Assembly (NCBI RefSeq): GCF_016888445.1 | Contig: NZ_JAFEKF010000002.1 | Coordinates: forward strand, 62,001-126,000 | Source: Marinomonas ostreistagni | Lineage (GTDB): Bacteria; Pseudomonadota; Gammaproteobacteria; Pseudomonadales; Marinomonadaceae | Direction of reading: 5' to 3' | DNA: 64,000 nucleotides | Shown: one piece after another, positions 9,297 to 17,424 of the stretch | Numbering within the stretch: position 1 is the first letter of the stretch | Layout: the number at the start of each line of letters is the position of its first letter | Made by a program: the position numbers and the translations under genes | The notes under the pieces: generated by a model | Told to the model about the DNA's origin: nothing | Database searches by the model: none | The model's input: only the letters and a program-made list of their open reading frames with translations

Positions 9297-10391
9297 ATGC
9301 AGCTTAAAACCTCTATCCGCCTCAACAAATACATCAGTGAAAGTGGTTTGTGCTCGCGCCGCGAAGCCGACCGCTACATTGAGCAAGGCAGCGTGTTTAT
9401 CAATGGCAAACGCGCCGGCATTGGCGACCAGGTATCGCCAGGTGATTTGGTCAAAGTCAACGGTCAAACCATTGAGCCGATGGAAGCCGAAGATCTGATC
9501 TTTATCGCCGTCAATAAACCCGTTGGTATTGTCAGCACCACCGAGTCGAGCGAACCGAATAACATCGTTAGCTTTGTTAAGCACGGCGCACGTATCTTCC
9601 CGATCGGTCGTCTGGACAAAGACTCCCAAGGTCTGATCTTTATGACCAACAACGGCGACTTGGTGAATAAGATCCTGCGTGCCTCGAACAACCACGAGAA
9701 AGAATACTTGGTGACGGTCAACAAACCGATCACCGATGCCTTTATCGAAGGTATGAGCAACGGCGTACCGATCTTGGGCCAAATGACCAAAAAATGTAAG
9801 GTGCATAAAGAGTCGACCTTTGTCTTTAATATCACCTTGGTACAAGGCTTAAACCGCCAAATTCGCCGCATGGCAGAGCATTTTGGCTACGAAGTCGTGC
9901 AACTTGAGCGCATTCGCATCATGAATGTCTCACTCAAAGGCCTTGCCTTGGGCGACTGGCGCGACCTGACGCAAAAAGAAATCAATGCTATTGCCGAGAT
10001 GACCAAAGATTCAGACGGTAACGCTGCACCGAAAGCCTCCAACCCACGCAAACCTAAGCCCAAACCGCAGGGCCAAGGCAAAGGTAATCGCGACGGCAAA
10101 CCACGTGTTGGCGGCCCAGGCCGCACTGGCGAGTCCCGTGGCAAAGGCACAGGACAAGGTCGTCCTGCCAATGGCAAGCCCGCGACAGGCGGTCGTGGTA
10201 AACCCGCCAATGGTCGTGGTGCACCGAGCCAAGGTAAGCCCGCAGGCAAAGGCGGCAAGCCACAAGGTAATGGCAAGCCAGCGCCAGCAGGAAAAGGCGG
10301 CGCCGGTCGATCTAAACCAACGCCAAACGGTAAAGGCGGTGGTAATGCAGGTCGCGGCAAACCAAGCAACAAAGGCGGGCGCAGCCGCTAA
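9297..10391 (+). CDS. rluF: 23S rRNA pseudouridine-2604 synthase RluF with long basic low-complexity tail
   Basis: A 364-residue RsuA/RluB/E/F-family pseudouridine synthase. The start at 9297 fits both an AAAGG site inside the end of rlmE and the N-terminus of homologues. An S4 RNA-binding domain ([19 protein letters not shown], about 10-60) is followed by the catalytic core with [10 protein letters not shown], where Asp107 is the catalytic aspartate, and [14 protein letters not shown]. From about residue 240 to the end the protein becomes almost pure Gly, Lys, Pro, Asn, Arg and Ala, with repeated GKP, GRGKP and KGG units. E. coli RluF also has a basic tail, but this one is clearly longer. 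The tail is predicted to be disordered and probably binds RNA. Confidence 0.9.
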   Translation: MQLKTSIRLNKYISESGLCSRREADRYIEQGSVFINGKRAGIGDQVSPGDLVKVNGQTIEPMEAEDLIFIAVNKPVGIVSTTESSEPNNIVSFVKHGARIFPIGRLDKDSQGLIFMTNNGDLVNKILRASNNHEKEYLVTVNKPITDAFIEGMSNGVPILGQMTKKCKVHKESTFVFNITLVQGLNRQIRRMAEHFGYEVVQLERIRIMNVSLKGLALGDWRDLTQKEINAIAEMTKDSDGNAAPKASNPRKPKPKPQGQGKGNRDGKPRVGGPGRTGESRGKGTGQGRPANGKPATGGRGKPANGRGAPSQGKPAGKGGKPQGNGKPAPAGKGGAGRSKPTPNGKGGGNAGRGKPSNKGGRSR

Positions 10392-10400
10392 CACTTTAAC

Positions 10401-10438
10401 CAATTGGGCGACTTTTCAGATGACTCGTCGCCCAGTTG
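10401..10438 (+). terminator. Hairpin after rluF, no U-tract
   Basis: CAATTGGGCGAC (10401-10412) pairs with GTCGCCCAGTTG (10427-10438) with one G-U pair and a 14-nt loop. It sits 10 bp after the rluF stop. There is no T-run after the stem, so it may be a terminator of another type or an mRNA 3'-end stabiliser. Confidence 0.45.
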
Positions 10439-10477
10439 TGGCATACTTAAGGCATTATTGACCTTAAGGACGAGATT

Positions 10478-12190
10478 ATGGAACGATCGGCAACGGCTTT
10501 TATCACAGCTTTGTGTGCGCTGTTGTTATGCTGCTCTCAAGCTTGGGCGCAGCCTGTCATCGCTTGGGATACCAACCAAACTGCCCTCACCGACTTTAGC
10601 ACCAGCTATTTTATCGATAGTAGCGAGACCATGTCGCTCGCAGAGGTTATCGAGCAACGTTTTACCCCCTCTGACAACCGCTTTGCTTTAGGCACCGAAG
10701 CCAAAATGACGTGGGTAAAAATCTTACTCGCCAATCCCACCGAACAAGCGCAGCAAGTCTACTTGCATCACCCACATGCTTATCACAATCGCTTGGTTGG
10801 ACTGTATGAAGTAGTCGATGGCGACCTAGTACAAAGCCGTGTGCTGGATATGGATGATCCAGACACCTACCAGTGGATTTACGATGGCTCGGCGGTTTTT
10901 GCCATCGAGCTAGCCCCCCAACAACAAAAAACGCTGTACGTGCAAAGCGCTTCGTTTTCGCACCAGTGGTTCACCCTAGGTCTGTATGACGAAGACCACT
11001 CCAAACGCGCCCTGCTGGGCAATTACAGCGACATCGCTATCTTAGTCGGCATGTTACTAGCGCTGATTTTGTACAACCTGCTGCTCTATGCTTACTCGCG
11101 GGTGAAAGACAGCTTGTTCTACGCCTTTTATCTGATTTCGGCGGCCATGTGGATCGCCTTGTCCTATGGCTTAGTGGCTGACCTATTTGGCATTTATGGC
11201 TCGCAAACTTTGTATTGGCACCTCACGCTCATGACCATGCCGATCTTTTTGATTTTGTTCATGATGGACATTTTTGAGACGCGCCAACACTATCGCCTCG
11301 AGCATGGCGCCTTATTGACGCTGATGTGGATTATGATTGCTGAGTGTATTTATGGCGTCATCGATATTGTCGGTGCATTGCGTATTTCCAGCAGTCTTGC
11401 TGTCCTAATGATGCTGATCACCCTCTCGGTGAGCATCTCATTGACGATCAAAAAGCACCCGGTAGCGCGCTACTTTTTGCTCGGCCACAGCTGCTTTGTC
11501 GTGTTTAGTGCCATCGCGGTGCTGTTTTATAAAGGCATGATTCCCTTTACCTATTTATCCAGCCATGGCGTAGGCATTGGTCTGATGCTGGAAGCCTTGG
11601 TGTTGGCGCTGATCATCGCTTATCGCATTAAGCTATTTGAAGAAATCAAAGCCTCCCAAGAAGAGCTGAAGCAGCAAGCAGCAACCGATCCACTGACACA
11701 CCTGTATAACCGCCGACATTTTCGTCAACTTGGCGAGCGTTTGCTTGAGCAAACCCGCGCTCACCAACAAGCGCTCAATGTGTTGATTTGTGATATTGAC
11801 CTATTCAAGCAGGTCAATGATAACTATGGCCATGCTATCGGTGATCAGGCCATTATCGAGGTGGCGCAAACGCTGCAAAAACTGACGGGACCAGAGGATG
11901 TATTAGCACGTTATGGTGGCGAAGAGTACATTTTGCTACTGCCCAACAAAACTCTTGAGGAAGCCTGTTGGCTAGCCGAAGAAATCCGCACGGCAGTGGC
12001 CGCGCTGCGCATCGATACACCTTCACAACCGCTCTCTTTAACGCTCAGTATCGGGGTCTCACCTGTCTGCTCTAAGCAGACCTTAGAAAGTGCTATCAAA
12101 CACGCCGACGACGCTCTTTACGTCGCCAAAGACGCGGGCCGTAATCGAGTTCAAGTGAGCTCATCTGCAGCCTCAGGGATCGGCAGATAG
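10478..12190 (+). CDS. 7TMR-DISM diguanylate cyclase
   Basis: A 570-residue membrane protein. It has a signal peptide (ends near residue 24, WAQP), a periplasmic 7TMR-DISMED2-type carbohydrate-binding-like domain (about 40-165, with MTWVKILLANPT), seven membrane helices (about 180-385), a short coiled linker, and a GGDEF domain (about 400-560). The active site reads RYGGEEY, so it should be an active cyclase. The position of the RxxD inhibitory site reads GPED, so product feedback through that site is probably lost. The 3' end overlaps the convergent kinase gene by 40 bp. It may respond to an extracellular ligand. Confidence 0.9.
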   Translation: MERSATAFITALCALLLCCSQAWAQPVIAWDTNQTALTDFSTSYFIDSSETMSLAEVIEQRFTPSDNRFALGTEAKMTWVKILLANPTEQAQQVYLHHPHAYHNRLVGLYEVVDGDLVQSRVLDMDDPDTYQWIYDGSAVFAIELAPQQQKTLYVQSASFSHQWFTLGLYDEDHSKRALLGNYSDIAILVGMLLALILYNLLLYAYSRVKDSLFYAFYLISAAMWIALSYGLVADLFGIYGSQTLYWHLTLMTMPIFLILFMMDIFETRQHYRLEHGALLTLMWIMIAECIYGVIDIVGALRISSSLAVLMMLITLSVSISLTIKKHPVARYFLLGHSCFVVFSAIAVLFYKGMIPFTYLSSHGVGIGLMLEALVLALIIAYRIKLFEEIKASQEELKQQAATDPLTHLYNRRHFRQLGERLLEQTRAHQQALNVLICDIDLFKQVNDNYGHAIGDQAIIEVAQTLQKLTGPEDVLARYGGEEYILLLPNKTLEEACWLAEEIRTAVAALRIDTPSQPLSLTLSIGVSPVCSKQTLESAIKHADDALYVAKDAGRNRVQVSSSAASGIGR

Positions 12191-13989
12191 AGCGTGAAGC
12201 GCGTCCCCTCTGGCGAGGATTGAACATCGATGCTACCGCCCAATAAATTGGTCACCCATTGGTACACCATATATAGCCCTAAGCCGGTGTGCTGCTTGCC
12301 TCGGCCTGTGGTGACAAAAGGCTCCCAGATCGTCTCGATCAACTCTTCGGCTATGCCTTTGCCATCATCGATCACTGCGATCACGTAGTGCTCTTCGATA
12401 CTGGCGACAATCGTAATGGTACCGCTTTGCTCTGGCTCAAAGGCATGCTCAAGCGCATTCATAATAAGATTTTGCAGTACTTGGCTTAATACGCCTGGGG
12501 CCGCCAGCCATGTCATGCCTGGTGCCACTTGATTGCTGATGCTGGCATGGGGGTAATTCTTTAGCATGGGCTTTAGGGGCGCCAGCACATCCTGCACCAT
12601 CGCATGCACATCAAAGTGCACTTGGTCTTGGTGCATACGCTGCTCGGTAATGCGTTTAAACTGGCTCACGGTTTCAATAGCACGCGTTAAGTTTTGGTTG
12701 GCGATGTCTAGGGTATCTTGCATCACTGCTACTTCATTAGGATGATCAGTATGCAGACGTTTAAACATGTGCGGCAGAGACGACAAACTCATGCGAATGC
12801 CCCCTAACGGCGTATTCAGCTCATGACCCACCCCCGCCACCATCATACCTAAGGCTGACATTTTACTTTGCTCGACCAATTCTGCTTGTAACGACACCAA
12901 GCGTTCGTTGGCGTGGCTCAAGGATTGGTACATATCTTCCAGTTCGCATTTATCCAGCTCAATCTGGCGTACATAACGACGTCGCTGCTGCCAATAATGC
13001 CACGCATAAAAGCTCACCACAGCGCTCAAGATAAAGCTAAGCAGAGTGATGAGTAGCGTGGCCCAAAAGCGTTGGCGTGTCTCTGTTTGCCATACGGTTG
13101 GCGTCAGTTGTGACACAAAGTAGTAAACCTCAGAGCTGGTTAGACGATCGTCTTCCAATTCATTAGGCTGAATAATAGCAGGCCGATCTTGATCCAAATC
13201 CGTGGCAATTAAGGCTTGCTCGGTTTGCAGCATCACCCACGCTTCAGGGTATTGATTGGGAAAGCTGCCCTGTGGCTCGCTCAGCAGATGTTGCCAAGCC
13301 CATTCCGGTCTGTATGACAACAACCAATGACCACGGCTGTTCATCATTTCCAGCGTGTAGTGAGGTGTCTGCAGTGCAGCAAGACGTTGGAGCAGACTGT
13401 TTAGGTTATAGTTAAGCACCAACAAGCCCAACAACTCACCTTTTGCATTATGAAGTTTAGTGACGGCTCGCAGTGTCACCTCATAAGGCTCAACGATCTG
13501 CCCAGCTTCGACATTTAAATCAATAGGACTTAAAAAGATCTCGCCTGGGCGTGTTTGTAGGCCCTGCAAAAAATAATAGCGATTGGATTTATTCTGCAGC
13601 GCATTCGGTGGCACCTGCTGTACTTGGCCATTGATCACGTTTAAGCGTACCTGCTCTACACCTTGGGGCGATAACCAACGCAATTGCGCAATATGCTCTG
13701 ATAATAAATGGAAGCGATCAAAATGCTCTGCCACATCACTACGCCACGTAGCGATATTTGGATAGCTGTCGGGGATCAAAAGCTGAGTCTCAGCACGCAT
13801 AAAACGCACTATCTGATCAATGTGGCCAAGCTCACGGGAAAAGATCACCGAAGCCTGCGTCACCAAACGCTCTTGTACTTGGCGATGACCTACTTGCGAC
13901 TGGCGCGTCGATAGCTGGTAACTGGTGACACCTAAGGCTGAAAATATCAGCCCCAACAACACCAGCCAAAGCCAAAATAGACGTGGCAT
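12151..13989 (-). CDS. Sensor histidine kinase with periplasmic Cache-like domain
   Basis: A 612-residue kinase with a membrane segment (about 4-24), a periplasmic sensor of some 280 residues rich in aromatic and Cache-like features (NKSNRYYFLQGL), a second membrane segment (about 310-332), and a coiled coil. The phosphoacceptor box GVGHELNTPLGG and a full HATPase domain follow, with N-box QNLIMNALEHAF, DDGKGI and HTGLGLYMVYQWV. It has no receiver domain. It begins 3 bp after the stop of the REC-DUF3369-EAL gene, so the phosphodiesterase regulator is the evident partner. Its last 13 codons overlap the 3' end of the convergent cyclase gene. Confidence 0.9.
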   Translation of the reverse strand: MPRLFWLWLVLLGLIFSALGVTSYQLSTRQSQVGHRQVQERLVTQASVIFSRELGHIDQIVRFMRAETQLLIPDSYPNIATWRSDVAEHFDRFHLLSEHIAQLRWLSPQGVEQVRLNVINGQVQQVPPNALQNKSNRYYFLQGLQTRPGEIFLSPIDLNVEAGQIVEPYEVTLRAVTKLHNAKGELLGLLVLNYNLNSLLQRLAALQTPHYTLEMMNSRGHWLLSYRPEWAWQHLLSEPQGSFPNQYPEAWVMLQTEQALIATDLDQDRPAIIQPNELEDDRLTSSEVYYFVSQLTPTVWQTETRQRFWATLLITLLSFILSAVVSFYAWHYWQQRRRYVRQIELDKCELEDMYQSLSHANERLVSLQAELVEQSKMSALGMMVAGVGHELNTPLGGIRMSLSSLPHMFKRLHTDHPNEVAVMQDTLDIANQNLTRAIETVSQFKRITEQRMHQDQVHFDVHAMVQDVLAPLKPMLKNYPHASISNQVAPGMTWLAAPGVLSQVLQNLIMNALEHAFEPEQSGTITIVASIEEHYVIAVIDDGKGIAEELIETIWEPFVTTGRGKQHTGLGLYMVYQWVTNLLGGSIDVQSSPEGTRFTLYLPIPEAADELT

Positions 13990-13992
13990 GAA

Positions 13993-16203
13993 TTAGCTTC
14001 CTGAAGCGTGTTTAAGGCGATCAAGACTCCAGTTAATCGCTTGTTCCAACAGCATAGGGCGAGCAATAAAGTAGCCTTGTCCTGCATCACAGCCCATGTC
14101 TTTGAGGGCCTGATATTGCTCTGAGGTTTCGATGCCTTCGGCAATCACATGTAAATTGAGCAAATGACCAAGGTCTATAATCATCTGTACGATTTGCTGG
14201 TCTTGCTCACTTTGCAGCATGCGGTTGATAAACTGGCGATCAATTTTTAACTCTGACACCGGCAAGATCGATAGGTATGCCAGCGATGAGTACCCTGCAC
14301 CGAAGTCATCCAAACTGACCTTAATGCCCAAGCTTTGGCAGGCTTGCAACTGAGTCAAAGCGGTCGGTCCTTCTTGCATCAGCTGAGTTTCGGTCACTTC
14401 TAATACCAACGCCTGACTACTTACGTGCTCCTCGTGCAAACAGCGCTTGAAGCTCTCACTGAACTCGGGGCGTGAGATTTCAACGCCTGAAACGTTCACT
14501 GCTAGGGGAGCGTTAATGCCTGCTTGAGCCAATTGCAAACTGGCCTGGCACGCTTTGCGGGTAATCTGCTCGTCTAGCTGATCAATCAAACCGGTCGATT
14601 CAGCCAGTGGAATAAACTGATCCGGATAAATCTCGCAGCCCTCTTGATCACGCCAGCGTGCCAACACCTCAAACCCCAATAAGGCACCGCTTTGTAGAGC
14701 CACTTTAGGTTGCAACACGGGATAAAACTCGTTTTCTAATAACCCTAAACGCAACTTACCAAGTAATGCATAGCGCTCGCGAAAGGCATCGTGTTCATCG
14801 ACATCAAAGGTCTTCAGGTCCTCATGGCTATGCTTGGCCTGCTCGAGCAAACTTTTACAAACGCCCACGATATCGATGGGGGTGCGCCCTTCCATATCCG
14901 ATAATTTGACCAGACTAGCGGTGATACCCAAGATATGCATGCCATCTTCGATGTGCACTTTAGGATGTAGGATCGGCTCCAGTTCACTCCGGCTATAATC
15001 GCAGGCGTCGTGTACCAAGACCATAAAGGTATCGCGCTCATAAATGGCAATATCAATAACTTTAATAAAGCTCGCCTTGTAATAAGCCGCCAAGTGCAAC
15101 ATCAAGGTACGGCCAAACTCTACACCAAACAACACTTCGGTATAAGCTAGCTCCTCTACATGCAGCATCATAAGCTTGGCATCACGCCTCTCAGCAGGCG
15201 TCAAACCCGACATCTGGCGTAGTAGCCAGTTTTTATTATGCAGCCCTGTCACCGCATCGTAGTAAGCCAATTCAGATAAGCGATTATGCAGAGCGACATT
15301 ACGAAAGCCGGCATTGATGTTTTCACCAAAGACTTCGAGCATATCGATTTGATAATCCAGCAAAGGATCATCAAACTGCGCCACGACCAAGTACTCTTTG
15401 TGATCCACATCTTCACTTGAGAAAAACAGCACTGAGCTTGGACAGTCGATAATATGACACTGGTTTTGATAGCTTTGTTGCAGTTTTTGCCGCAGCGCTG
15501 GATCGATATTTAGGCTGTTTAAGTACTGGTTACTCCAAGGCATAAAATCACCCACCGCGGCATACACCAAGGATTCATCCAATCCTGCAGAGGGTTCATG
15601 CACCATGCAGACGATGCCGCCACTTTGGGTGTTAAAGAGCCGCATGATCTCTTCGAGAATGGCTTGGGTGTAGGCTTTTAGATCGTACTTATTGCTGATT
15701 CGCTGACTGGCTTCGATCAGCATTTGAAAGCCCTGCCGAGCTTGGTGGGTTTTACGCAGTTGCTCCCATGTGCGCAGATTACTGAGCACGATGGTCTGAA
15801 GGTGGTCGTGGGTTAAATCGCTTTTGTTCCAGTAATCATCGATGTCATAGCTGACCATCAGGTCGTCTAAGGGCATCATGCCGGGCTGTCCAGTTAGCAA
15901 CACTATACGCACTAAGCTGTTACCAATGCCATCACGAATACTGCGTACCAAACGTAAACCCGCATCGTCCGTTTCCATCACCACATCTAATAAGATAACG
16001 CTAATATCTTGGTTGGTCGCCAACATTGAAGCGGCTTCTTGGGCGGTGTTTGCCTTAAGGATCTCCACCTCTCGAGTGCCATAGTTGAGCACTTTTAAGG
16101 TATTAATCAGCGCTTTTTGGTACGCCTGATCGTCTTCTACCGTCAAGATTTTCCAAGGTTTGCAGGCTTCCTCATTACGCCCACTTAGTACGGTTGCTTC
16201 CAT
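13993..16203 (-). CDS. Response regulator REC-DUF3369-(degenerate GGDEF)-EAL, cyclic-di-GMP phosphodiesterase
   Basis: A protein of about 736 residues from the ATG at 16203 (a TTG at 16221 is the alternative). The receiver domain has TVEDD, the phosphoacceptor Asp73 in LLDVVME, and NKSDL for the conserved lysine. A DUF3369/GAF-like middle region follows, then a degenerate GGDEF-like domain (YDAVTGLHNKNWLL but no GGDEF signature). The EAL domain has EVL in place of EAL and retains the catalytic set: NVSGVEIS, EVTETQLM, DDFGAGYSSL, KIDRQFI, AEGIET and QGYFIARP. It should hydrolyse cyclic di-GMP under control of phosphorylation by the kinase encoded 3 bp downstream. Confidence 0.9.
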   Translation of the reverse strand: MEATVLSGRNEEACKPWKILTVEDDQAYQKALINTLKVLNYGTREVEILKANTAQEAASMLATNQDISVILLDVVMETDDAGLRLVRSIRDGIGNSLVRIVLLTGQPGMMPLDDLMVSYDIDDYWNKSDLTHDHLQTIVLSNLRTWEQLRKTHQARQGFQMLIEASQRISNKYDLKAYTQAILEEIMRLFNTQSGGIVCMVHEPSAGLDESLVYAAVGDFMPWSNQYLNSLNIDPALRQKLQQSYQNQCHIIDCPSSVLFFSSEDVDHKEYLVVAQFDDPLLDYQIDMLEVFGENINAGFRNVALHNRLSELAYYDAVTGLHNKNWLLRQMSGLTPAERRDAKLMMLHVEELAYTEVLFGVEFGRTLMLHLAAYYKASFIKVIDIAIYERDTFMVLVHDACDYSRSELEPILHPKVHIEDGMHILGITASLVKLSDMEGRTPIDIVGVCKSLLEQAKHSHEDLKTFDVDEHDAFRERYALLGKLRLGLLENEFYPVLQPKVALQSGALLGFEVLARWRDQEGCEIYPDQFIPLAESTGLIDQLDEQITRKACQASLQLAQAGINAPLAVNVSGVEISRPEFSESFKRCLHEEHVSSQALVLEVTETQLMQEGPTALTQLQACQSLGIKVSLDDFGAGYSSLAYLSILPVSELKIDRQFINRMLQSEQDQQIVQMIIDLGHLLNLHVIAEGIETSEQYQALKDMGCDAGQGYFIARPMLLEQAINWSLDRLKHASGS

Positions 16204-16394
16204 CAGCCATTGCCCTATCAATTTCCAGTCAGCACAGTTTTATCGCATCGTTTAGGTATAAACTACTGGCGCTTATTATGTGTATGTATTTGTAAACATA
16301 GCAGAGATTTGTTGTGACCAAGTAACCGTCTACTGACATCCCCAGCACAACAGATCAAGATCAATATTCACGACTCAGCAGCCAATGGCAATTA

Positions 16395-16403
16395 TGCTAT
16401 AGT
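16395..16403 (+). promoter_or_regulatory. Extended -10 promoter for gmk
   Basis: TGCTATAGT at 16395-16403 is an extended -10 element (TGn plus TATAGT) 40 bp before the gmk start. No convincing -35 box was seen at the expected distance, which is common with extended -10 promoters. The rest of the 239-bp spacer between the divergent EAL gene and gmk shows nothing else clear. Confidence 0.5.
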
Positions 16404-16442
16404 GGCATTCTTTTATTTTCGCTCGCTTGAAACGGTAGGGTT

Positions 16443-17063
16443 ATGACACAACACAAAGGCAATTTATTTATCTTGTCGGCTCCATCAGGAGCAGGTAAGT
16501 CTTCACTATATAAAGCACTGTTAAAAACCGATGACAAAGTGCGTATTTCCGTGTCACACACCACCCGTGCGCCACGCGCAGGTGAAGAGCATGGCCGTGA
16601 ATACTTCTTTGTCGATGTGGATTCGTTTTTAGACATGATTGCCGAAGACGCCTTTTTTGAGCATGCCCAAGTGTTTGATAACTACTACGGCACCTCCAAA
16701 CAAGCTATTTTTGATACGCTCGATCAAGGCTTGGATGTGATCTTAGAAATCGATTGGCAAGGGGCGCGCCAAGTGCGTGAGCTGTATCCTGATGCGATCG
16801 GTATCTTCATTTTGCCACCTTCTATGGCGGTACTTGAAGAGCGCTTAACTGGCCGTGGCACCGATTCACAAGAGGTCATCACTCATCGTATGTCAAAAGC
16901 GATCAGTGAGATTTCACACTACGACGAATACGAATACGTGGTGATCAACGATGATTTTGATACCGCGCTGGCACAATTGCAGGCGATTTTTGTCTCTCAG
17001 CGCACCAGAATGCCATTAATCCGCGAGATTCATGGCGATCTCATCAATGATCTCTTGTCATAA
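16443..17063 (+). CDS. gmk: Guanylate kinase
   Basis: A 206-residue protein of the normal family length. The P-loop is SAPSGAGKSSL near the N-terminus; SVSHTTRAPRAGEEHGREYFF contains the GMP-binding residues, and EIDWQGARQV follows. It phosphorylates GMP to GDP in purine nucleotide synthesis. It is the first gene of the gmk-rpoZ-spoT cluster, which links GMP supply and (p)ppGpp metabolism and is conserved in gammaproteobacteria. Confidence 0.97.
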   Translation: MTQHKGNLFILSAPSGAGKSSLYKALLKTDDKVRISVSHTTRAPRAGEEHGREYFFVDVDSFLDMIAEDAFFEHAQVFDNYYGTSKQAIFDTLDQGLDVILEIDWQGARQVRELYPDAIGIFILPPSMAVLEERLTGRGTDSQEVITHRMSKAISEISHYDEYEYVVINDDFDTALAQLQAIFVSQRTRMPLIREIHGDLINDLLS

Positions 17064-17088
17064 CGATAAGCCGTTCAGTAAAATTAAC

Positions 17089-17106
17089 AATCACTAATTA
17101 GTGATT
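17089..17106. promoter_or_regulatory. 18-bp perfect palindrome between gmk and rpoZ
   Basis: AATCACTAATTAGTGATT is its own reverse complement. It lies 28 bp before the rpoZ start codon in a 70-bp spacer. It could be an operator for a dimeric regulator or an mRNA hairpin; no T-run follows at the right distance for a terminator. Confidence 0.45.
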
Positions 17107-17133
17107 AATTCTTACCCTATATAGAGGTCCAAC

Positions 17134-17358
17134 ATGGCTCGAGTTACAGTTGAAGATTGTCTTGAAAACGTAGACAACCGTTTTGAGTTGGTAATGGTTG
17201 CAGCTAAGCGCGCGCGTCAACTTGCTACTGGCGGTGCGGATTCTAAAGTGCCACTAGAAGACGACAAAATGACCGTTGTTGCGCTACGTGAAATCGCGGA
17301 AGATCTGATCAACGCCAAAAACGTAGATTTCCAAAACAAGCCTACGACTGAGTTTTAA
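17134..17358 (+). CDS. rpoZ: RNA polymerase omega subunit
   Basis: A 74-residue protein with the family start [20 protein letters not shown] and the conserved AAKRARQL helix and VALREIAE motif that contact the beta' subunit. E. coli omega is slightly longer (91), and a short C-terminus is common outside the Enterobacteriaceae. It assists RNA polymerase assembly and forms one ppGpp-binding site with beta'. An AGAGG site precedes the ATG. Confidence 0.96.
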   Translation: MARVTVEDCLENVDNRFELVMVAAKRARQLATGGADSKVPLEDDKMTVVALREIAEDLINAKNVDFQNKPTTEF

Positions 17359-17424
17359 TTTGTATGGTATGCATCGCTCAGCACACGTATTTCTGGTTTA
17401 GCTGTTCCTGATGTGAGGTGAGTG

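Noticed and set aside
10020..10391. Short tandem-like DNA repeats in the rluF tail as a possible CRISPR or satellite array
   Set aside because: Units vary in length and follow codons of a Gly/Lys/Pro repeat; there are no constant spacers.
9887..10403. Long open frames opposite the 3' part of rluF, rich in Pro, Leu and Gly or in Ala and Thr
   Set aside because: They are mirror frames of the low-complexity GKP-rich tail. They have no similarity to known families and no ribosome-binding site.
10105..10461. Second plus-strand frame through the rluF tail
   Set aside because: Composition follows the same repeat in another frame, and the RluF frame explains the stretch.
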